From Chaetoderma sp. LZ-2023a (Eukaryota > Mollusca > Caudofoveata > Chaetodermatida > Chaetodermatidae), in assembly GCA_034401795.1 (NCBI GenBank), contig CM067370.1:51138414-51202413 (forward strand): 64,000 nucleotides of DNA. The letters run 5' to 3'. The notes beneath the pieces are model-generated. The model did not search any database and was not told where the DNA came from. It worked only from the letters and a program-made list of their open reading frames with translations. A program made the position numbers and the translations under genes. How positions within the stretch are numbered: the stretch's first letter is position 1; the number at the start of each line of letters is the position of its first letter. Positions 46,611 through 58,353 of the stretch are shown piece by piece.

Positions 46611-47995
46611 AGCTCACCTGGCCTGAAAGATCAAGTGAGCTTATGCCATGGCGACCATCCGTCGTGTGTCCGTCCGGAAATTTTTCCTTTAAACGACTTC
46701 TCAAGAACCACTGGGCCGATTTCAATTATATTTGGCCAGCGGTCATCTTGGATTTTGGCCAATTTTAGGAAACGTCTTTAAAAATTTTCTCTGAAACTGT
46801 TTGTGGGATTGATGCAAACCTCATGAAATATGATCTAAGGCAAGAGCTGAACCAAGTTTGTTCAAGGGAACTTGATTGGTCAAATGGTTCAGCGGTCATC
46901 TTGGTTGACATAGTTTTAGCGAAAACGACTTCTCCAGAACCGCTGAAGGGGTCGGGTCGAAATTTGGCAGATATGATTAGGGACTAAGGGCCATTAAAGT
47001 TTGTTCAAGGGAAGTTGAACCGTCAAAAAATATGGCCGCTGTGGGCCAGTCAAAATATAACGTGTTTGGCAGCCATATTGGATTTTTTTTGCTGGATTTT
47101 GAGGCCGAATTTTGTTTTATATGTGTTTTTGGGTATTCTGATTTCAAATTTGCAATTTTCGCAAATGGTTGGATAATTGGTTTAGCGGCTGTCTTGGATC
47201 ATTTTCCCGCAAAAAGCTCCCATACTTAAGCAATGGGAAATTTAAAATGTCTTCTCGAGAACTATTGGGCCAAATTCAATTATATTTCGCAGGAAGCATC
47301 CTTAGGGCATAGAGATTTTTCGCAGTCTTTCAAAATATTATACTGAGAACTGCTACATTGCTTTGGTATAAGAAGTTACAGACCAAGTTGGAGTCTCAGG
47401 CATATGTGTAAATCTGTGATGGAGTTATGCCCCTTTCGACTTACGAAATACGAAAAATAGCAACTTTCCGCACTTTTTCCCGCACTCCTTCAAGATATTT
47501 AAGCGAAAATCAGCGCATCGCTTTAGTGTAAATGAGTTACAGAGCAAGTTCGAGTTTCAGGCATTTTCGTCAAATTTTCATGGAGTTATGCCCCCTTTCG
47601 ACTTATGCAATACGAAAAATATCAGTTTTCCGCGCTTTTTCTCGCAGTCTTTCAAGATATTTAACTGAGAATTAGTACATTACTTTATTATGAGAAACTA
47701 CAGACCAAGTTCGTGTTTCAGGCGTTTGCGTCATTTTTTGATGGAGTTATGCCCCCTTTCGACTTATGAAATACAAACATATCAGCTTTCAAGACTTTTT
47801 CTTTCTCCTTGACCATATATAACTGAGACTTGGTTTATTGCTATGTTATGAAAAGTTATTGATCAAGTTCGAGCTTCAACTGCTTTTGACAATTTTTAAT
47901 GAAATTTTGACTGTCAATCTCTAAAGATTTATATCACCAGGTAGGGGACATGTATTGCAAAGCAATACTTACAGAATGCTTGTTTGTATTGTATT
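46611..47995 (+). repeat. Interspersed repeat R3, chimeric
   Basis: The left end is the family standard 'AGCTCACCTGGCCTGAAAGA', with R-type units to about 47300 ('TTCAAGGGAAGTTGA'). From about 47310 to 47900 the unit changes to about 160 bp copies containing 'ATGGAGTTATGCCCC' and 'TTACAGACCAAGTT'. The right end is 'CCAGGTAGGGGACATG' and 'ACAGAATGCTTGTTTG', different from R1, R2 and R4. It may be two fused families. Confidence 0.65.
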
Positions 47996-48081
47996 ATAAG
48001 GACATCGGCACATAATTACCACATACAAATTATTATGCAAATCCTTTGTACCTGTCCCTGTATGATTTAATTTTCTTACAG

Positions 48082-48271
48082 GTGGTAAGCTCCTGCTGTG
48101 TCGTCCATTCGATGGACCAGAAGAAGCTGTTAACCTCCAGGAGGGCATCTTACGGATAGATGGTGTGTCTTAGCCGGCGGCAGACTGAAGCAGCTAGCCC
48201 CTGCCCCTGAGGGGATGAAGATCACTATCGATCCGGATGGAACAGGGCTCGATCTTGCACAGATATTTCTC
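48082..48271 (+). CDS. Candidate C-terminal exon, product not recognised
   Basis: After the acceptor 'TAATTTTCTTACAG' a frame beginning at 48081 reads GGKLLLCRPFDGPEEAV and continues to ILRIDGVS, then stops (TAG, 48171-48173). If one T is added in that short T run, the reading continues in the next frame with GGRLKQLAPAPEGMKIT and ends DGTGLDLAQIFL before TAG at 48269-48271. The composition and even codon spread over 60 residues look like real protein, but I do not recognise a family. As with the MTNB exon, one missing base in a homopolymer is either a base-calling error or real decay. GC content is above the surrounding sequence. Confidence 0.45.
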
Positions 48272-48290
48272 TAGAGGTTCACTCTGTTCA

Positions 48291-48720
48291 GGTTAACTCT
48301 TCATATATAGCCACGATTCTTATCATACTTCTAATGCTGGCGTCTACAGCAGTGGCACAGGGCGCCGAGACTGTCATGATATTGGATGCTAAGTGGGCCC
48401 ACTTCCGGGATGACCCCCAGTACAATCCTTGGATCGACCCCTTGCGGAGAAACATTTACGACCGCTTTCACCCACGTGAAGAGATCGAGTCTGTCTGCCA
48501 CTTCTATGGGGTGGAGAGGGTAGGACGTGGTTGTCTGCTGGAGACACCTGCTCAGCACCATATTCTCTGCGTAACATGTGAACATGCCAGAGTCTGCCGT
48601 GGTGCAAATGCTAATCACTTTAGCATCCTACCAGGTGAGCGTTGTCAAGGTAGATGGAAGACAATATGGGTGGTCCCTTCATGCCGATGCGACTCTGGCA
48701 GAGACTACGTGTTTGTCTGA
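48291..48720 (+). CDS. Candidate exon with hydrophobic leader, product not recognised
   Basis: After 'CTCTGTTCAG' (48281-48290) a frame reads a hydrophobic stretch ATILIILLMLASTAVAQG, like a signal peptide or membrane anchor, with a likely cleavage after AQG. It is followed by AETVMILDAKWAHFRDD and IYDRFHPREEIESVCHFYGV, then CHFYGV...CLLE...CVTCEHARVC with five to six cysteines. A donor 'CCAG|GTGAGC' occurs at 48633-48634; without splicing the frame stops at 48718-48720. No in-frame Met precedes the hydrophobic part except 48334, so an upstream exon would supply the start. It looks like an extracellular Cys-rich module, but no family is recognised. Confidence 0.4.
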
Positions 48721-48731
48721 GCCTACACAGA

Positions 48732-48733
<2 letters not shown>

Positions 48734-48783
<50 letters not shown>

Positions 48784-48802
48784 AGGGAGGGAGGGAGGGA
48801 GG

Positions 48803-48892
<90 letters not shown>
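48734..48892. repeat. (GA)n / (GGGA)n microsatellite
   Basis: About 160 bp of GA dinucleotides with an inner GGGA block. Frames through it encode only RE or SL repeats. Confidence 0.97.
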
Positions 48893-48988
48893 GCTGGCCC
48901 TTTTGGTGTGGTTGATCACAAGGCGATCAGTGGTGTATATCACTGTGGAGGCTTGTCTCTAAATGGGCGTTCAGACCCTATTATATGC

Positions 48989-49033
<45 letters not shown>
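48989..49033. repeat. (AGT)n microsatellite
   Basis: About 15 AGT units directly next to the following fold-back element. Confidence 0.93.
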
Positions 49034-49037
<4 letters not shown>

Positions 49038-49311
49038 ATGTCGGAATTAAAATGCTACTACCTCCCTCAACTGGCAGCCATTCGGCGATCCGTGGTGGCC
49101 ACCACCTCCCTCTCAATCCCTGGGGGCCTCCATCTAGAGGCATACACCAACCACATGTCTCAACAATCCTGGGGGCCTCCATCTAGAGGCATACACCAAT
49201 CACATATCTCAACAACCCTATGCCCAGGGATTGAGAGGGCGGTGGAGGCCACGGATCGCCGAACGGTGGCCAGTTGAGTGAGGTGGTCTCATTTTAATCC
49301 CGACATTACTA
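49034..49311. mobile_element. Fold-back MITE with internal 49 bp duplication
   Basis: The left arm 'GGTAATGTCGGAATTAAAAT' through 'GGCGATCCGTGG' pairs with the complement of 49220-49311 ('GTAATGTCGGGATTAAAATG'). Between the arms a 49 bp unit starting 'CCTGGGGGCCTCCATCTAGA' occurs twice (49119 and 49168). Confidence 0.78.
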
Positions 49312-49632
49312 CTCGTCATCAACATGGGGTTGCTCAACAGATTCGAACCGCTTCATACAGTTGTTCTTCATTACAACCGTAATACTTTACTGTCTTTTTC
49401 CACTAAAGATTTTACTGTACCATTTATAACTCGGCACATATTTTCAGTTTCATACGGTGATGACAGCTAACTTGAAAGTCTTGTTTTCCCATGTATAATT
49501 CTTAAGTCATGCCAGCGGCTATTAGGCGTATTTTACCGCCATCTACGGCCCATTACTAAGTAACTATTGTCTCATTTTACATGGTTCTTCTTTTTAGAAC
49601 TTATATATAATTATATCTTTGCCACTAATCAT
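49312..49632. other. No recognised feature
   Basis: Nothing identified between the fold-back element and R4. Confidence 0.35.
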
Positions 49633-51860
49633 TAGCTCCTCTCGCCATTCTGGCCAGGAGAGCTTATGCGATAGCGACCGTCCGTCGTCTGTGTGTCATC
49701 TGTCATCTGTCGTCAGTCGTCTGTCGTCAGCCGTCTGCCATCTGTCGTCTGTCGTCCGTCAACATTTAAACGGCTTCTTCTCAAGAACCACTCGGCCGAT
49801 TTCAATTATATATGGCAGAAAGCATCCCTAGGGTATAGAGATTCAAGTCTGTTCAAATGAAGCCGATCGGCCAAAATCTAAGATGGCCGCCGGCCAAAAT
49901 GGCCGATTTCTAGAAACACTTTAAAAAATCTTCTTCTCCGAAACCGCTAGAGGAATTGATTCAAAACTCATAACACCTCATTTATTGCAACGATAGACCC
50001 AAGTTTGTTCAAGGCAATCTGATTGGCCGATTTGCCTGGCGGCCATCTTGGATGACCTTGTTTTCGCGAAAACGACTTCTTCTCCCGAACCGCTGAAGGG
50101 ATAGACCTGAAATTTAGTAAATATGCCTAGGTACCAAGGTCCATTCAAGTTTGTTCAGGAGAAGTTTGTACATTAAAAATTCTGGCCGCCATCAGCCAAT
50201 CAAAATTTAGAGTTCGTTGGTCATATTGGCTTTTTTGTATTTGATGTATTTTGATGGCGAAAATTGCTTTATATATGCTTATCAGTGTGGCGAATTCAAA
50301 TATGCCACTTTCCAGACTAGGATAAACAGTTTGGCTTAGTCTCCCATAGTAAAGCAATGGGCCGATACTAAAGCAATGGGAATTTTTAAAATGCCTTCTT
50401 CTCGAGAACTACTGGGCCGATTTGAATTATATTTGGCAGGAAGCATCCTTATGGCATAGAAATTTCATTTTGTTCAAATGAAGCCGATCGGCCAATTTGG
50501 CCGGTGGCCATCTTGAATTTTGGCGGGTTTTTAGAAATGTGTTTAAAAATCTCGTTCTCCAAAACGGCATGGGGAATCGATTCAAAACTTATGACACCTC
50601 CTCTCGGCAAAGAGGTAAGCCAAGTTTATTCAAGACGACTTGATTGACGGAATGGTTCAGCAGCCATCTTGGATGACCTAGTTTTCCCGATAACGGCTTC
50701 TCCAGAACCGCTGAATGGATCAGGCCAAAATTTGGGCGATATGATTAGGGACTAAGGGCCATGAAGTTTGTTCAAGGGAACTTGCTCCGTCAAAAGACAT
50801 GACCGCCATGGGTCAATCAGAATGTAGCGTTTTTGGCGGCCATATTGGATTTCTTTATTTGATGGATTTTGAGGCTGAAATTGGTTTTATATAGGTTTTT
50901 GTGTATTCTGATCTCAAATTTGCAATTTTCGAAAATTTCGGATAAACTGTTTGGGGGGCCATCGTGGATCAGTTTCCCGCCAAAAGCTCCCATACTAAAG
51001 CAATGGGAAATTTAAAATGTCTTATCGAAAACTACTGGGCCGATTTCAATTATATATGGCAGGAAGCATCCTTAGGGCATAGAGATTCCATTTTGTTCAA
51101 ACGAAGCCGATCAGCCAATTTGGCCGGTGGCCATCTTGGATTTTGACGGATTTTTAGAAATGTATTTAAAAATCTCCAAAACCGTTCGAGGGATCAATTC
51201 AGACCTCATGAAATATGATCTATGGTAAGAGCTGACCCAAGTTTGTTCAAGGGAAAATGATTGACTAAATGGTTCAGCGGCCATCTTGGATGACCTCGTT
51301 TTCGCAAAAACGACTCCTTCCCCAGAACCCCTGAAGCATTCAGGCCGAAATGTGTAATATATGATTAAGGCCTAAGGGCCATTAAAGTATGTTCAAGAGA
51401 AGCTGATCCATAAAAAAAACTGGCCGATTTAAAATGTCTTTAAAAATCCTCTCCAAAACCGCTGGGGGGTGGGGGATCAATTCAAAACGCATGAGATATC
51501 ATCTAGGACAAGAGCTGCACCAAGTTTGTTCAAGGGAACTTGATTGGCCAAATCGTTAGGTGGCCATCTTGGATAACCAAATTTTTGCCAAAATGACTCC
51601 AGAACCACTGAGCGGATTGGGGCGAAATTTGGGAGATATGATTAGGCACTGAGTGTCATTAAAGTTTCTCCAAGGGAAGGTGCTACGTCAGAAACATGGC
51701 TGCAGTAGACCAATCAAAATGTAGCATGTTTGGCGGCCATATTAGACTTGCAAAAATGTCCACAAACTCATTTAGAAGACTACTAATCCACCCACCAACA
51801 ATTGTGACAAAAATGCATAATGTTCCAGGTGAGCGACACAGGCCCCTTGAGCCTCTTGTT
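49633..51860 (+). repeat. Interspersed repeat R4, ~620 bp internal units
   Basis: The left end is 'AGCTCCTCTCGCCATTCTGG' and the right end 'CCAGGTGAGCGACACAGGCC' plus 'GCCTCTTGTT'. The unit marker 'TTCTCAAGAACCACTCGGCC', or close variants, recurs near 49776, 50397 and 51020, so units are about 620 bp, with a diverged last unit. A (CATCTGTCGTC)-like short repeat lies at 49680-49760. No coding capacity. Confidence 0.8.
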
Positions 51861-53338
51861 ATATGTTATATATTGTGCTCGCATATGCCATTTAAGATAA
51901 CACACCAACAATAGTACACTAACCTTAAAAATTCTCAATATCAACACTCACACGAGGAAACACTTCTTGTGCCTAAAAACGACACACGTTCGGTATAATC
52001 TAACCTAGGTATTAACTCAGCTATTTGCGTTAGAACTCTGTCAATAAGCCGAGCCGATTGCTGTATTTAATAAGCTGTTGTTTATTGTAAAGCCAGCTTC
52101 AGGTGACACAAACCTCTAGTGGCTGAATACCTGCAAAAGAGTCCAAACAGGGCCATACAAGAGCCAAAAGCGCCACCAGCAATCGTCCCACTTTGTACCT
52201 AACTCCGGCAAATCTTCGGCCAAGTATGTTGTATTATATTTACTAAGTCCATCCTTCGGCTTGGTTGTACCATTACTGAAGTCACCTGAGGTTTATCGCT
52301 GGACCCAATCGTAACGAAGACGCATCACACTTCCCTCTGTACCTCACAATGCCTCTAGGATAATAACTTCCTGCCAAAGTAGGAACTCAATGCGGACTAA
52401 CTTATTAATTATCCGCCTTAACAGTGACCCTTGGACAAATTACGTTTAAACCTAACTTCGGGTCTAACTGTTAACTCCCAGGAATCAGGAAATGCGGCTT
52501 GATTCCAACACATCGGCATGTGGCAAAAGACACGCCGGCAGACCAAATCTGTGGTGACTTAGATGGGTCGAGTGGGCCCTCCACGCTTTCTAATCAAGTC
52601 TCACATGGTCTGTCAGTAGTTTCTTCAGCCAAGCCATAATTAGTTTACGGTGCTTCTAAACACTTATATTGTCCTTGTCTTGTCTTATTTGTGTTTACGT
52701 CAGACACTCGGTTAGAAGTAGCTGTGTGGCTCCATTACTGGTCGCCCGGGTAACCTTGAAACACGCAGTCTGTTTGTTGGACCGGCTCACCGTCGAGTCC
52801 TAAGGGAGGCCAGAGCAATTCTTGGGCAAGCAGACGAAACGTGTTTTAAAACTATATGCTAGGGTGATAGACCTCTGTGGCACAAATGTCTGTGTTCAAA
52901 ACATTAGATATCGTTCCGAAGGACCGCTAACTACAGGAGTATCTATATAGCTTAATTAGTTTGGAAATTCGCCCTGGCCAGTATCTGCGGAGACGGACCG
53001 GCCTTCCCCCCATAAAACATCCCACACTACATGTATATAAGTCAAGCAAACACTTCCCAATACACTTTTTGTTTTATCCAATTGTGGTTGGACAGACACA
53101 TATAGACGGAGGCCCGTGTGAGGCATATACTCGCGCTTCAGCGAATGTCTCCATAATATAGTTATTTTGTATATTATAGATATAGCTTATATTAAGCCGT
53201 AGTAATCCTTAGTGACCTGCCTTCTCTATTTCTCCATTAGGATAAATAAGCGTAGGCGAGATATTTATCAACCAGGACTTGTCAATACTCACTAAACTAG
53301 CCAAACCAGGCAACTAGGCAAACTAGGCAAACACGTGA
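51861..53338. other. No recognised gene
   Basis: Moderate GC sequence with no exon, terminal repeat or known element signature that I can support. Confidence 0.35.
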
Positions 53339-53425
53339 TACAGCCAACGTTGGACCAACGTTGGACCAATGTTGTAACGCCAACTGCGATCTACCAACCT
53401 GTTGACAACGTTGACCCAACGTCTT
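53339..53425. repeat. Short 'CAACGTTGGAC' palindromic repeat
   Basis: 'CCAACGTTGGACCAACGTTG' is self-complementary and decays rightwards into 'ACAACGTTGACCCAACGT'. Similar palindromic 10-11 bp repeats are scattered in many marine invertebrate genomes. Confidence 0.6.
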
Positions 53426-53654
53426 CGTGTTATCTGGGTAAGCGCCAAAGCTGCACAAAGCCACGTATACATTTGATGCACACACATACCATCCGCACAC
53501 ACTATACTTGGACACAGAAATTGCAAGCAATACGCCAGTGACGCTATATCGCCATCCAACGCACACACGCCACTAATAGCATTCACGGTTAGGAACGTGC
53601 ATGCATGGCGACTAAAATAGGTCAACAACACGCCAATCCTCATACCACCCCACC

Positions 53655-53722
53655 ACCACCCCACACGCACGCACGCACGTGCGCGCGCACGCACGCGCGC
53701 ACGCACGCACACACACACGCAC
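53655..53722. repeat. (ACGC)n / (AC)n microsatellite
   Basis: Low-complexity run of ACGC and GCGC units ending in CACACACA. Frames on both strands here are artefacts. Confidence 0.92.
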
Positions 53723-54214
53723 AGACATGCACAGACAGTGAAACGGACATGAGCTTGGCACTTCATTTAGCAACTTCTTTAAGGCGCCAAATATACGCCA
53801 GCGAATGAATCTTTGCGGGTTTTGCCTGGCGCATAACAAGTGGAGAACCTGAAGAAGCCAATACAGAGTCTTCATATTCTTGTACGGGTTCTCTGAGCGT
53901 TGTGGCACTCCGAATAACAGGTACGGACATGCGCAGTCTCAGCCATAACACAGACAACAGAAGTTTAGAGGGCAGAGAGGCGATGTATCCCAGCCTGGGG
54001 AATGCAACAATCAGATATGGCTGTGACACTACTCCTGTGGTGGCCGACGAGGAGTATCTTGTGCACACGCTACATAGGCAGGTCGAGGAACAAACAGAGT
54101 AAATGCAATACGTTGGCGAGCTAATGCCGCAGTTACAGACACACAACGCAACACCCTCAGCGAAAGCCTGCTCGAGGCAGAGGCAAACGTCGGCCCACCG
54201 CCCGGCTCCTCAGC
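53723..54214. other. Higher-GC segment, no gene assigned
   Basis: A 66-codon frame at 53902-54102 ('MALRITGTDMRSLSHNTDNR' and on) has no recognisable domain or splice context. It may be retroelement-derived but cannot be supported. Confidence 0.25.
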
Positions 54215-54249
54215 AAGTCAAGCTCAGTCCTCGGCGCACGCAGCTACAA

Positions 54250-54930
54250 TATGTTTTTCACATGAACAGTTCAAGGTTGGTTTTCTCAAGGTGTATGAGA
54301 ACATCATTAATGTATAACTTGTAAAAGTGAGTAGATAATATTCCACCTTGTCGAACTCCTTGGTTGCTCTGTAGAGGTTTGCAAAGAGCATCTTTCCGTT
54401 TGACTTTTGATGATAAATCTTCATACATATTATGTACTATATGCCAGTTGGTGGGATTGATGCCTTGTTGGAATAGCTTGCCAATAAGGATAATGTTATG
54501 ATCATGTCGATAGTCACTTACAGGACTGGCGGTATGATCAGCGAACGAAAAGAAGAAGAAAGGATAATGTGATTTACTACAGCAAAGGCTTTCGCGCTGT
54601 CAAGTGTGGCTGAGGTATAGTGTGTCTTTTGACAATGAACTGCCAATGGGTGCTTCAGAACCTATCAAAATCTGGCCATTGAGTGGCATAAATCTTTTGT
54701 GAAACCATACTGAAGTGAAGATTGGTCTCTCGACATGGTGTCACTCAGCCTGGCAGTCATTAGATGTCCGAAGACTTTCCCTAAGGTCGAGGTCACTGTT
54801 ATTGAGCATCGTATTTGCCTTTCTTACAAGCAAGAGTAATAATGCCCGTCCTAAATAGCTGTGCGATTTTGCTCTCAGCAAGTATTTGGTTGTAGATTTC
54901 ACTTAGGATGGCTATGATGACATTTACTAC
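54250..54930 (-). pseudogene. RTE/I-like reverse transcriptase fragment
   Basis: On the minus strand, broken frames encode reverse transcriptase pieces: 'FRTGIITLACKKGK' near 54815-54860, a middle segment near 54590-54760, then 'GINPTNWHIVHNMYEDLSSK' near 54400-54460 and 'NQGVRQGGILSTHFYKLYIN' near 54310-54370. The last is the 'QGG(I/V)LSP'-type motif. The YADD region is not present. A short SINE-like insertion interrupts it at 54493-54560. A non-functional fragment of a family different from the LINEs at 1-16.9 kb. Confidence 0.75.
54493..54560 (+). mobile_element. 5'-truncated copy of the SINE-like element at 5041
   Basis: 'GTCGATAGTCACTTACAGGA' and 'CTGGCGGTATGATCAGCGAA' match the 3' part of the element at 5041-5286 in opposite orientation, ending in a GAA-rich tail. 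Copies of 'AGGATAATGT' flank it on both sides, near 54487 and 54560. Confidence 0.75.
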
Positions 54931-54999
54931 CGCTTGATATGTTCAGCTGATAATTGGTGTTCATCGCTAGCTGTGCCTGTATTCAGATGACATGTATAC

Positions 55000-55102
55000 C
55001 TTTCTGGAAATTGATAGTTCGTGAATCTATCAATCCGAGCATGAGCGAGGTGTGGGCGGAGATTAACTAGGGATGGGCTGGGCATAGCTAAAACTGGAAA
55101 GG
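55000..55102 (+). repeat. ~100 bp interspersed repeat (block D)
   Basis: 'TTTCTGGAAATTGATAGT' to 'GGGCATAGCTAAAACTGGAA', as in the copies at 38108 and 56312, but without the adjacent P1 hairpin. Confidence 0.75.
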
Positions 55103-55896
55103 TTAATTGATCAACAACACGTAACACGTCTTCTGAGACTACAGCCTCCATATTGATACTTTCGACCCGAGAACAATAGTTAATTATAATAGCTTTTTGT
55201 CAAGTTGAACGCTAAATAGCCCTAAAGCTAAATGTTCGCTTGGCAAATAGTCGATCATAGCTAACCTAATGTGTATATTATACATAGCAATGCACAGTTA
55301 ACTATGTGCAATGAGAGTGTACAGTCTAGATCCTCAGATATACAGTCACATGCACATGCGCCACACATCGGCTGACTTTTGGAGGCAAAATAGTGTATTC
55401 TGTACAGGGATAACCATCTCTTCTCAAATGTTGCATTGAACTGATGATAGATCAATTATATAGCACATAGATCCCATATTAGTCATTTCCCGGTATGCAC
55501 ATCCCTTTATTTGTACCAAACCTATTTGGTTTTAGATATCTCAATAATTTTGAACTCCGGTCGCCGCCATTTTGTCTCCTCAAGTGAGTGTCTCTGATGT
55601 TATGTAGGTGCCGATATATAACACATTCTTTATTATGTAATAATTTTGGTGCAGCTTACCCTCCATTTTGTTTTTACACCACAAAACTATAAACTGTAGA
55701 TTACACATCTCTAGTTAAACGTATATTATATGCCGAGGCACAGATCATAGGACTTTCTGTTTGATTGATAAGTAAATTATGGCCACCTTCATACATAGAC
55801 GGGAGAAATGTATCGACACTTAGGTATTAAAGCAAGAATTCTTTGCTACCATGATAAACCATCATAAAAGCTTTAAAAAATACCATGCACCCTGAT
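55103..55896. other. No recognised feature
   Basis: AT-rich; no coding signal. Confidence 0.35.
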
Positions 55897-55980
55897 AATG
55901 CAGCTTACTGGGCCGTTGCTGGGCCGATACCACATGGTATCGCCATGGTACCCGCCCAGTAAGCTGCGTTAACCGGGGCA
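55897..55980. repeat. Short hairpin element
   Basis: 'AATGCAGCTTACTGGGC' pairs with the complement of 'GCCCAGTAAGCTGCGTT', around a centre that contains 'GGTATCGCCATGGTACC'. Confidence 0.6.
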
Positions 55981-56062
55981 TTGCTCATTGTATTGCCTGA
56001 ATGGATATCAGAAAATGAGGTTAGTTTTCATTTCAGACAGCTGGTCATAATGGAGGATTCCA

Positions 56063-56413
56063 TTTTCTCAGTCAATCATATGATGTCATAGTCAAATATA
56101 TTACGCGTAGGATGACATCATAGTCAATAACGTCATGAATGGCGTAGCTAAGTTCGTCACGAACGCTCAATTAATGACGGACTAATCGTTGTTGTACGAA
56201 TTGTGTCTTTACTATTTAATAAGCATGCTGTTGAATATTTCGAAACTAATTTGACTAGGCAGCAACAGCACCCAGGCAAATTAGTTTCAAAATATTCAAC
56301 AGTTTACCTTAGTTTTCTGGAAATTGATAGTCAGGGATCGATCGATTCCAACACAGGCGAGGTGGGGGTGGAGCTGACCTAAAGATGGATGGGCTATAGC
56401 TAAAACCGGTTCC
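56063..56413 (+). repeat. Composite fold-back repeat, copy B (uninterrupted)
   Basis: This contains, in order, 'CAATCATATGATGTCATAGT', 'CATGAATGGCGTAGCTAAGT', 'TTGTTGTACGAATTG', a full P1 hairpin (56233-56301: 'GAAACTAATTTGACT' against 'AAATTAGTTTC') and block D. It is the paralogous empty site for the Tc1 insertion in copy A. Confidence 0.85.
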
Positions 56414-58257
56414 TCCATTCTATATTATTAATTTCTGCTCCACAAGGTGGTCTCTGCAGACAGGGGTTTCTGCAATGCCGTACAGTGAGTGGCGTGACAT
56501 TGAATGTCATGACCCTTTCTACCCATGAAAACCACAAAGTGAAACCTTAGAATATAGGCTTATCGTTTATAGACGTATGGCTAGAGCTAATAAAACACGT
56601 ACAATCACCATTTAAGGATTTCTGTAAATAAGTTCACATTTCTGTGTCAGATTATGAGAGACTGCCTCTACAAACGGACAACGCCAGGCAATTTAAGCCT
56701 TTACTGAGAAAAGAAAAGCGAACATATATCTCGGTTTTCTGATTCTCATTATATCTCATTCAACCTGATTAAGCGATCAAAATTATTATCTACATATTGT
56801 AGACCCTAGGGGAGCCAACATCGGGGACCAACATGCTAAAAATCGCTAATTAGGGAGTCATTCTATCGGAAAGATATAGTTGATAACTATGCATTTTAGT
56901 TCGCACGTATATATCTTCTTTATGAACATCCCTATTATCAAGAATATCTGGACTATAATAAATGAGATATTCCTGTATTTACAAGTGCACCTCATTTACA
57001 AAAACGTTTGTTGAGGTATATATAAGTTAAATCATATTAATATATTTATCATATGAAAATATGTAATCGGTTTATTGAGCTTTAAGCTGATACACATATT
57101 AGAAATTACACACTTTTTATACTGAAAGTCCTATTTTCTTTACATAACAGAGATGAGATGAGATCTAGTGAAATTCTCTGCACACCCCTTTCATGCATTT
57201 GATTGGTGCTAGCTACGCTCCTTCATGTGTCAGTCATAGATGCATGCTAGGAAATACAACTAGTTAATATAGTGTTGTGAGAGCCATTTTCATTTGTTCA
57301 AAAAATACACCGACAAACATGTTCTCAAATTAGACCCACGTGGGGTGGCTGAGATTGGCCACCGTGGTTGAATAGTAAGTATATACATGTTAATATATCT
57401 TTAGATCATCCCCTTCTTTAAAGGGTTGTCTTGAGTCGCTATGTAACACACACATACATTTCCATTCAACCACTGTTCATACTTAAACATCAGAATTGCT
57501 CAGTGCCTCTTAAATAAATACTGGTGGGATGGTAATTTGAGAACATAAAATGAATGGTTAGAAACAACATCACTTAATTCCACAACAACCAATTAATAAA
57601 AAAAGATGAGATTCCCCAAAGACTTAAAAATCTTTTTAATTAATATTTAATACCTGTAGATTCGGCAACTTGCACCAGTTCGTCAAAGAATAAACCGAAA
57701 ATAGAGCAAGGAGGTAGTCCGGTTTCGTTTTGTTATCTTACAACTTGCATATCTTTGTCTATGAATGAACCGAGCATAATACAATGAGGCTGTCAAATGT
57801 TGAAACACCTACAATGTGCATGTCACAGTGTTAATGACAAGATTACTCATTTATACCGCTAAAAGAAAAAGTTTTGCTACTGTTAAAAGAAAAGGTTTTG
57901 CTAAAAAAAATATTAATATGATGTGTTAGAGCTAACTTACATCATTAATTTTCCCGAAATAAAGACTGACTTAATGCCCGATGCAATGACAGATATAAAG
58001 TTGCGAGAAGCAACTGGTTGGTGAATTTCAAAAGTCATAACACGTGAATGACCCGATGAAGCCAACTCATGGTAAAATTAAACAGAATTCAAAATCCATT
58101 GATCTTATGATACGTGACATATCATCTGAGGGTGGTAGAAATAAAAAGGGAGTGCCAATATCATACTGAAATGGTGATTAGATCAAAATATATTACTTAC
58201 CTGTGGAAATAAGAGGGAAGATAATAAATTATCACCTGGAATGAAAAGTAATAACAG

Positions 58258-58260
<3 letters not shown>
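56414..58260. other. No recognised gene
   Basis: AT-rich sequence; no exon, RNA gene or element end that I can support. Confidence 0.35.
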
Positions 58261-58294
<34 letters not shown>

Positions 58295-58305
58295 AGGGAG
58301 GGAGG

Positions 58306-58352
<47 letters not shown>
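58261..58352. repeat. (GA)n / (GGGA)n microsatellite
   Basis: About 90 bp with the same GA-GGGA-GA order as the run at 48734-48892. Confidence 0.96.

Positions 58353-58353
<1 letters not shown>

Noticed and set aside
48578-49186. Frame of 202 codons rich in RE
   Set aside because: It runs through the (GA)n and (AGT)n microsatellites; the coding look is an artefact.
53323-53908. Minus-strand Cys/Arg-rich frames
   Set aside because: They cross the ACGC/AC microsatellite and have no domain.
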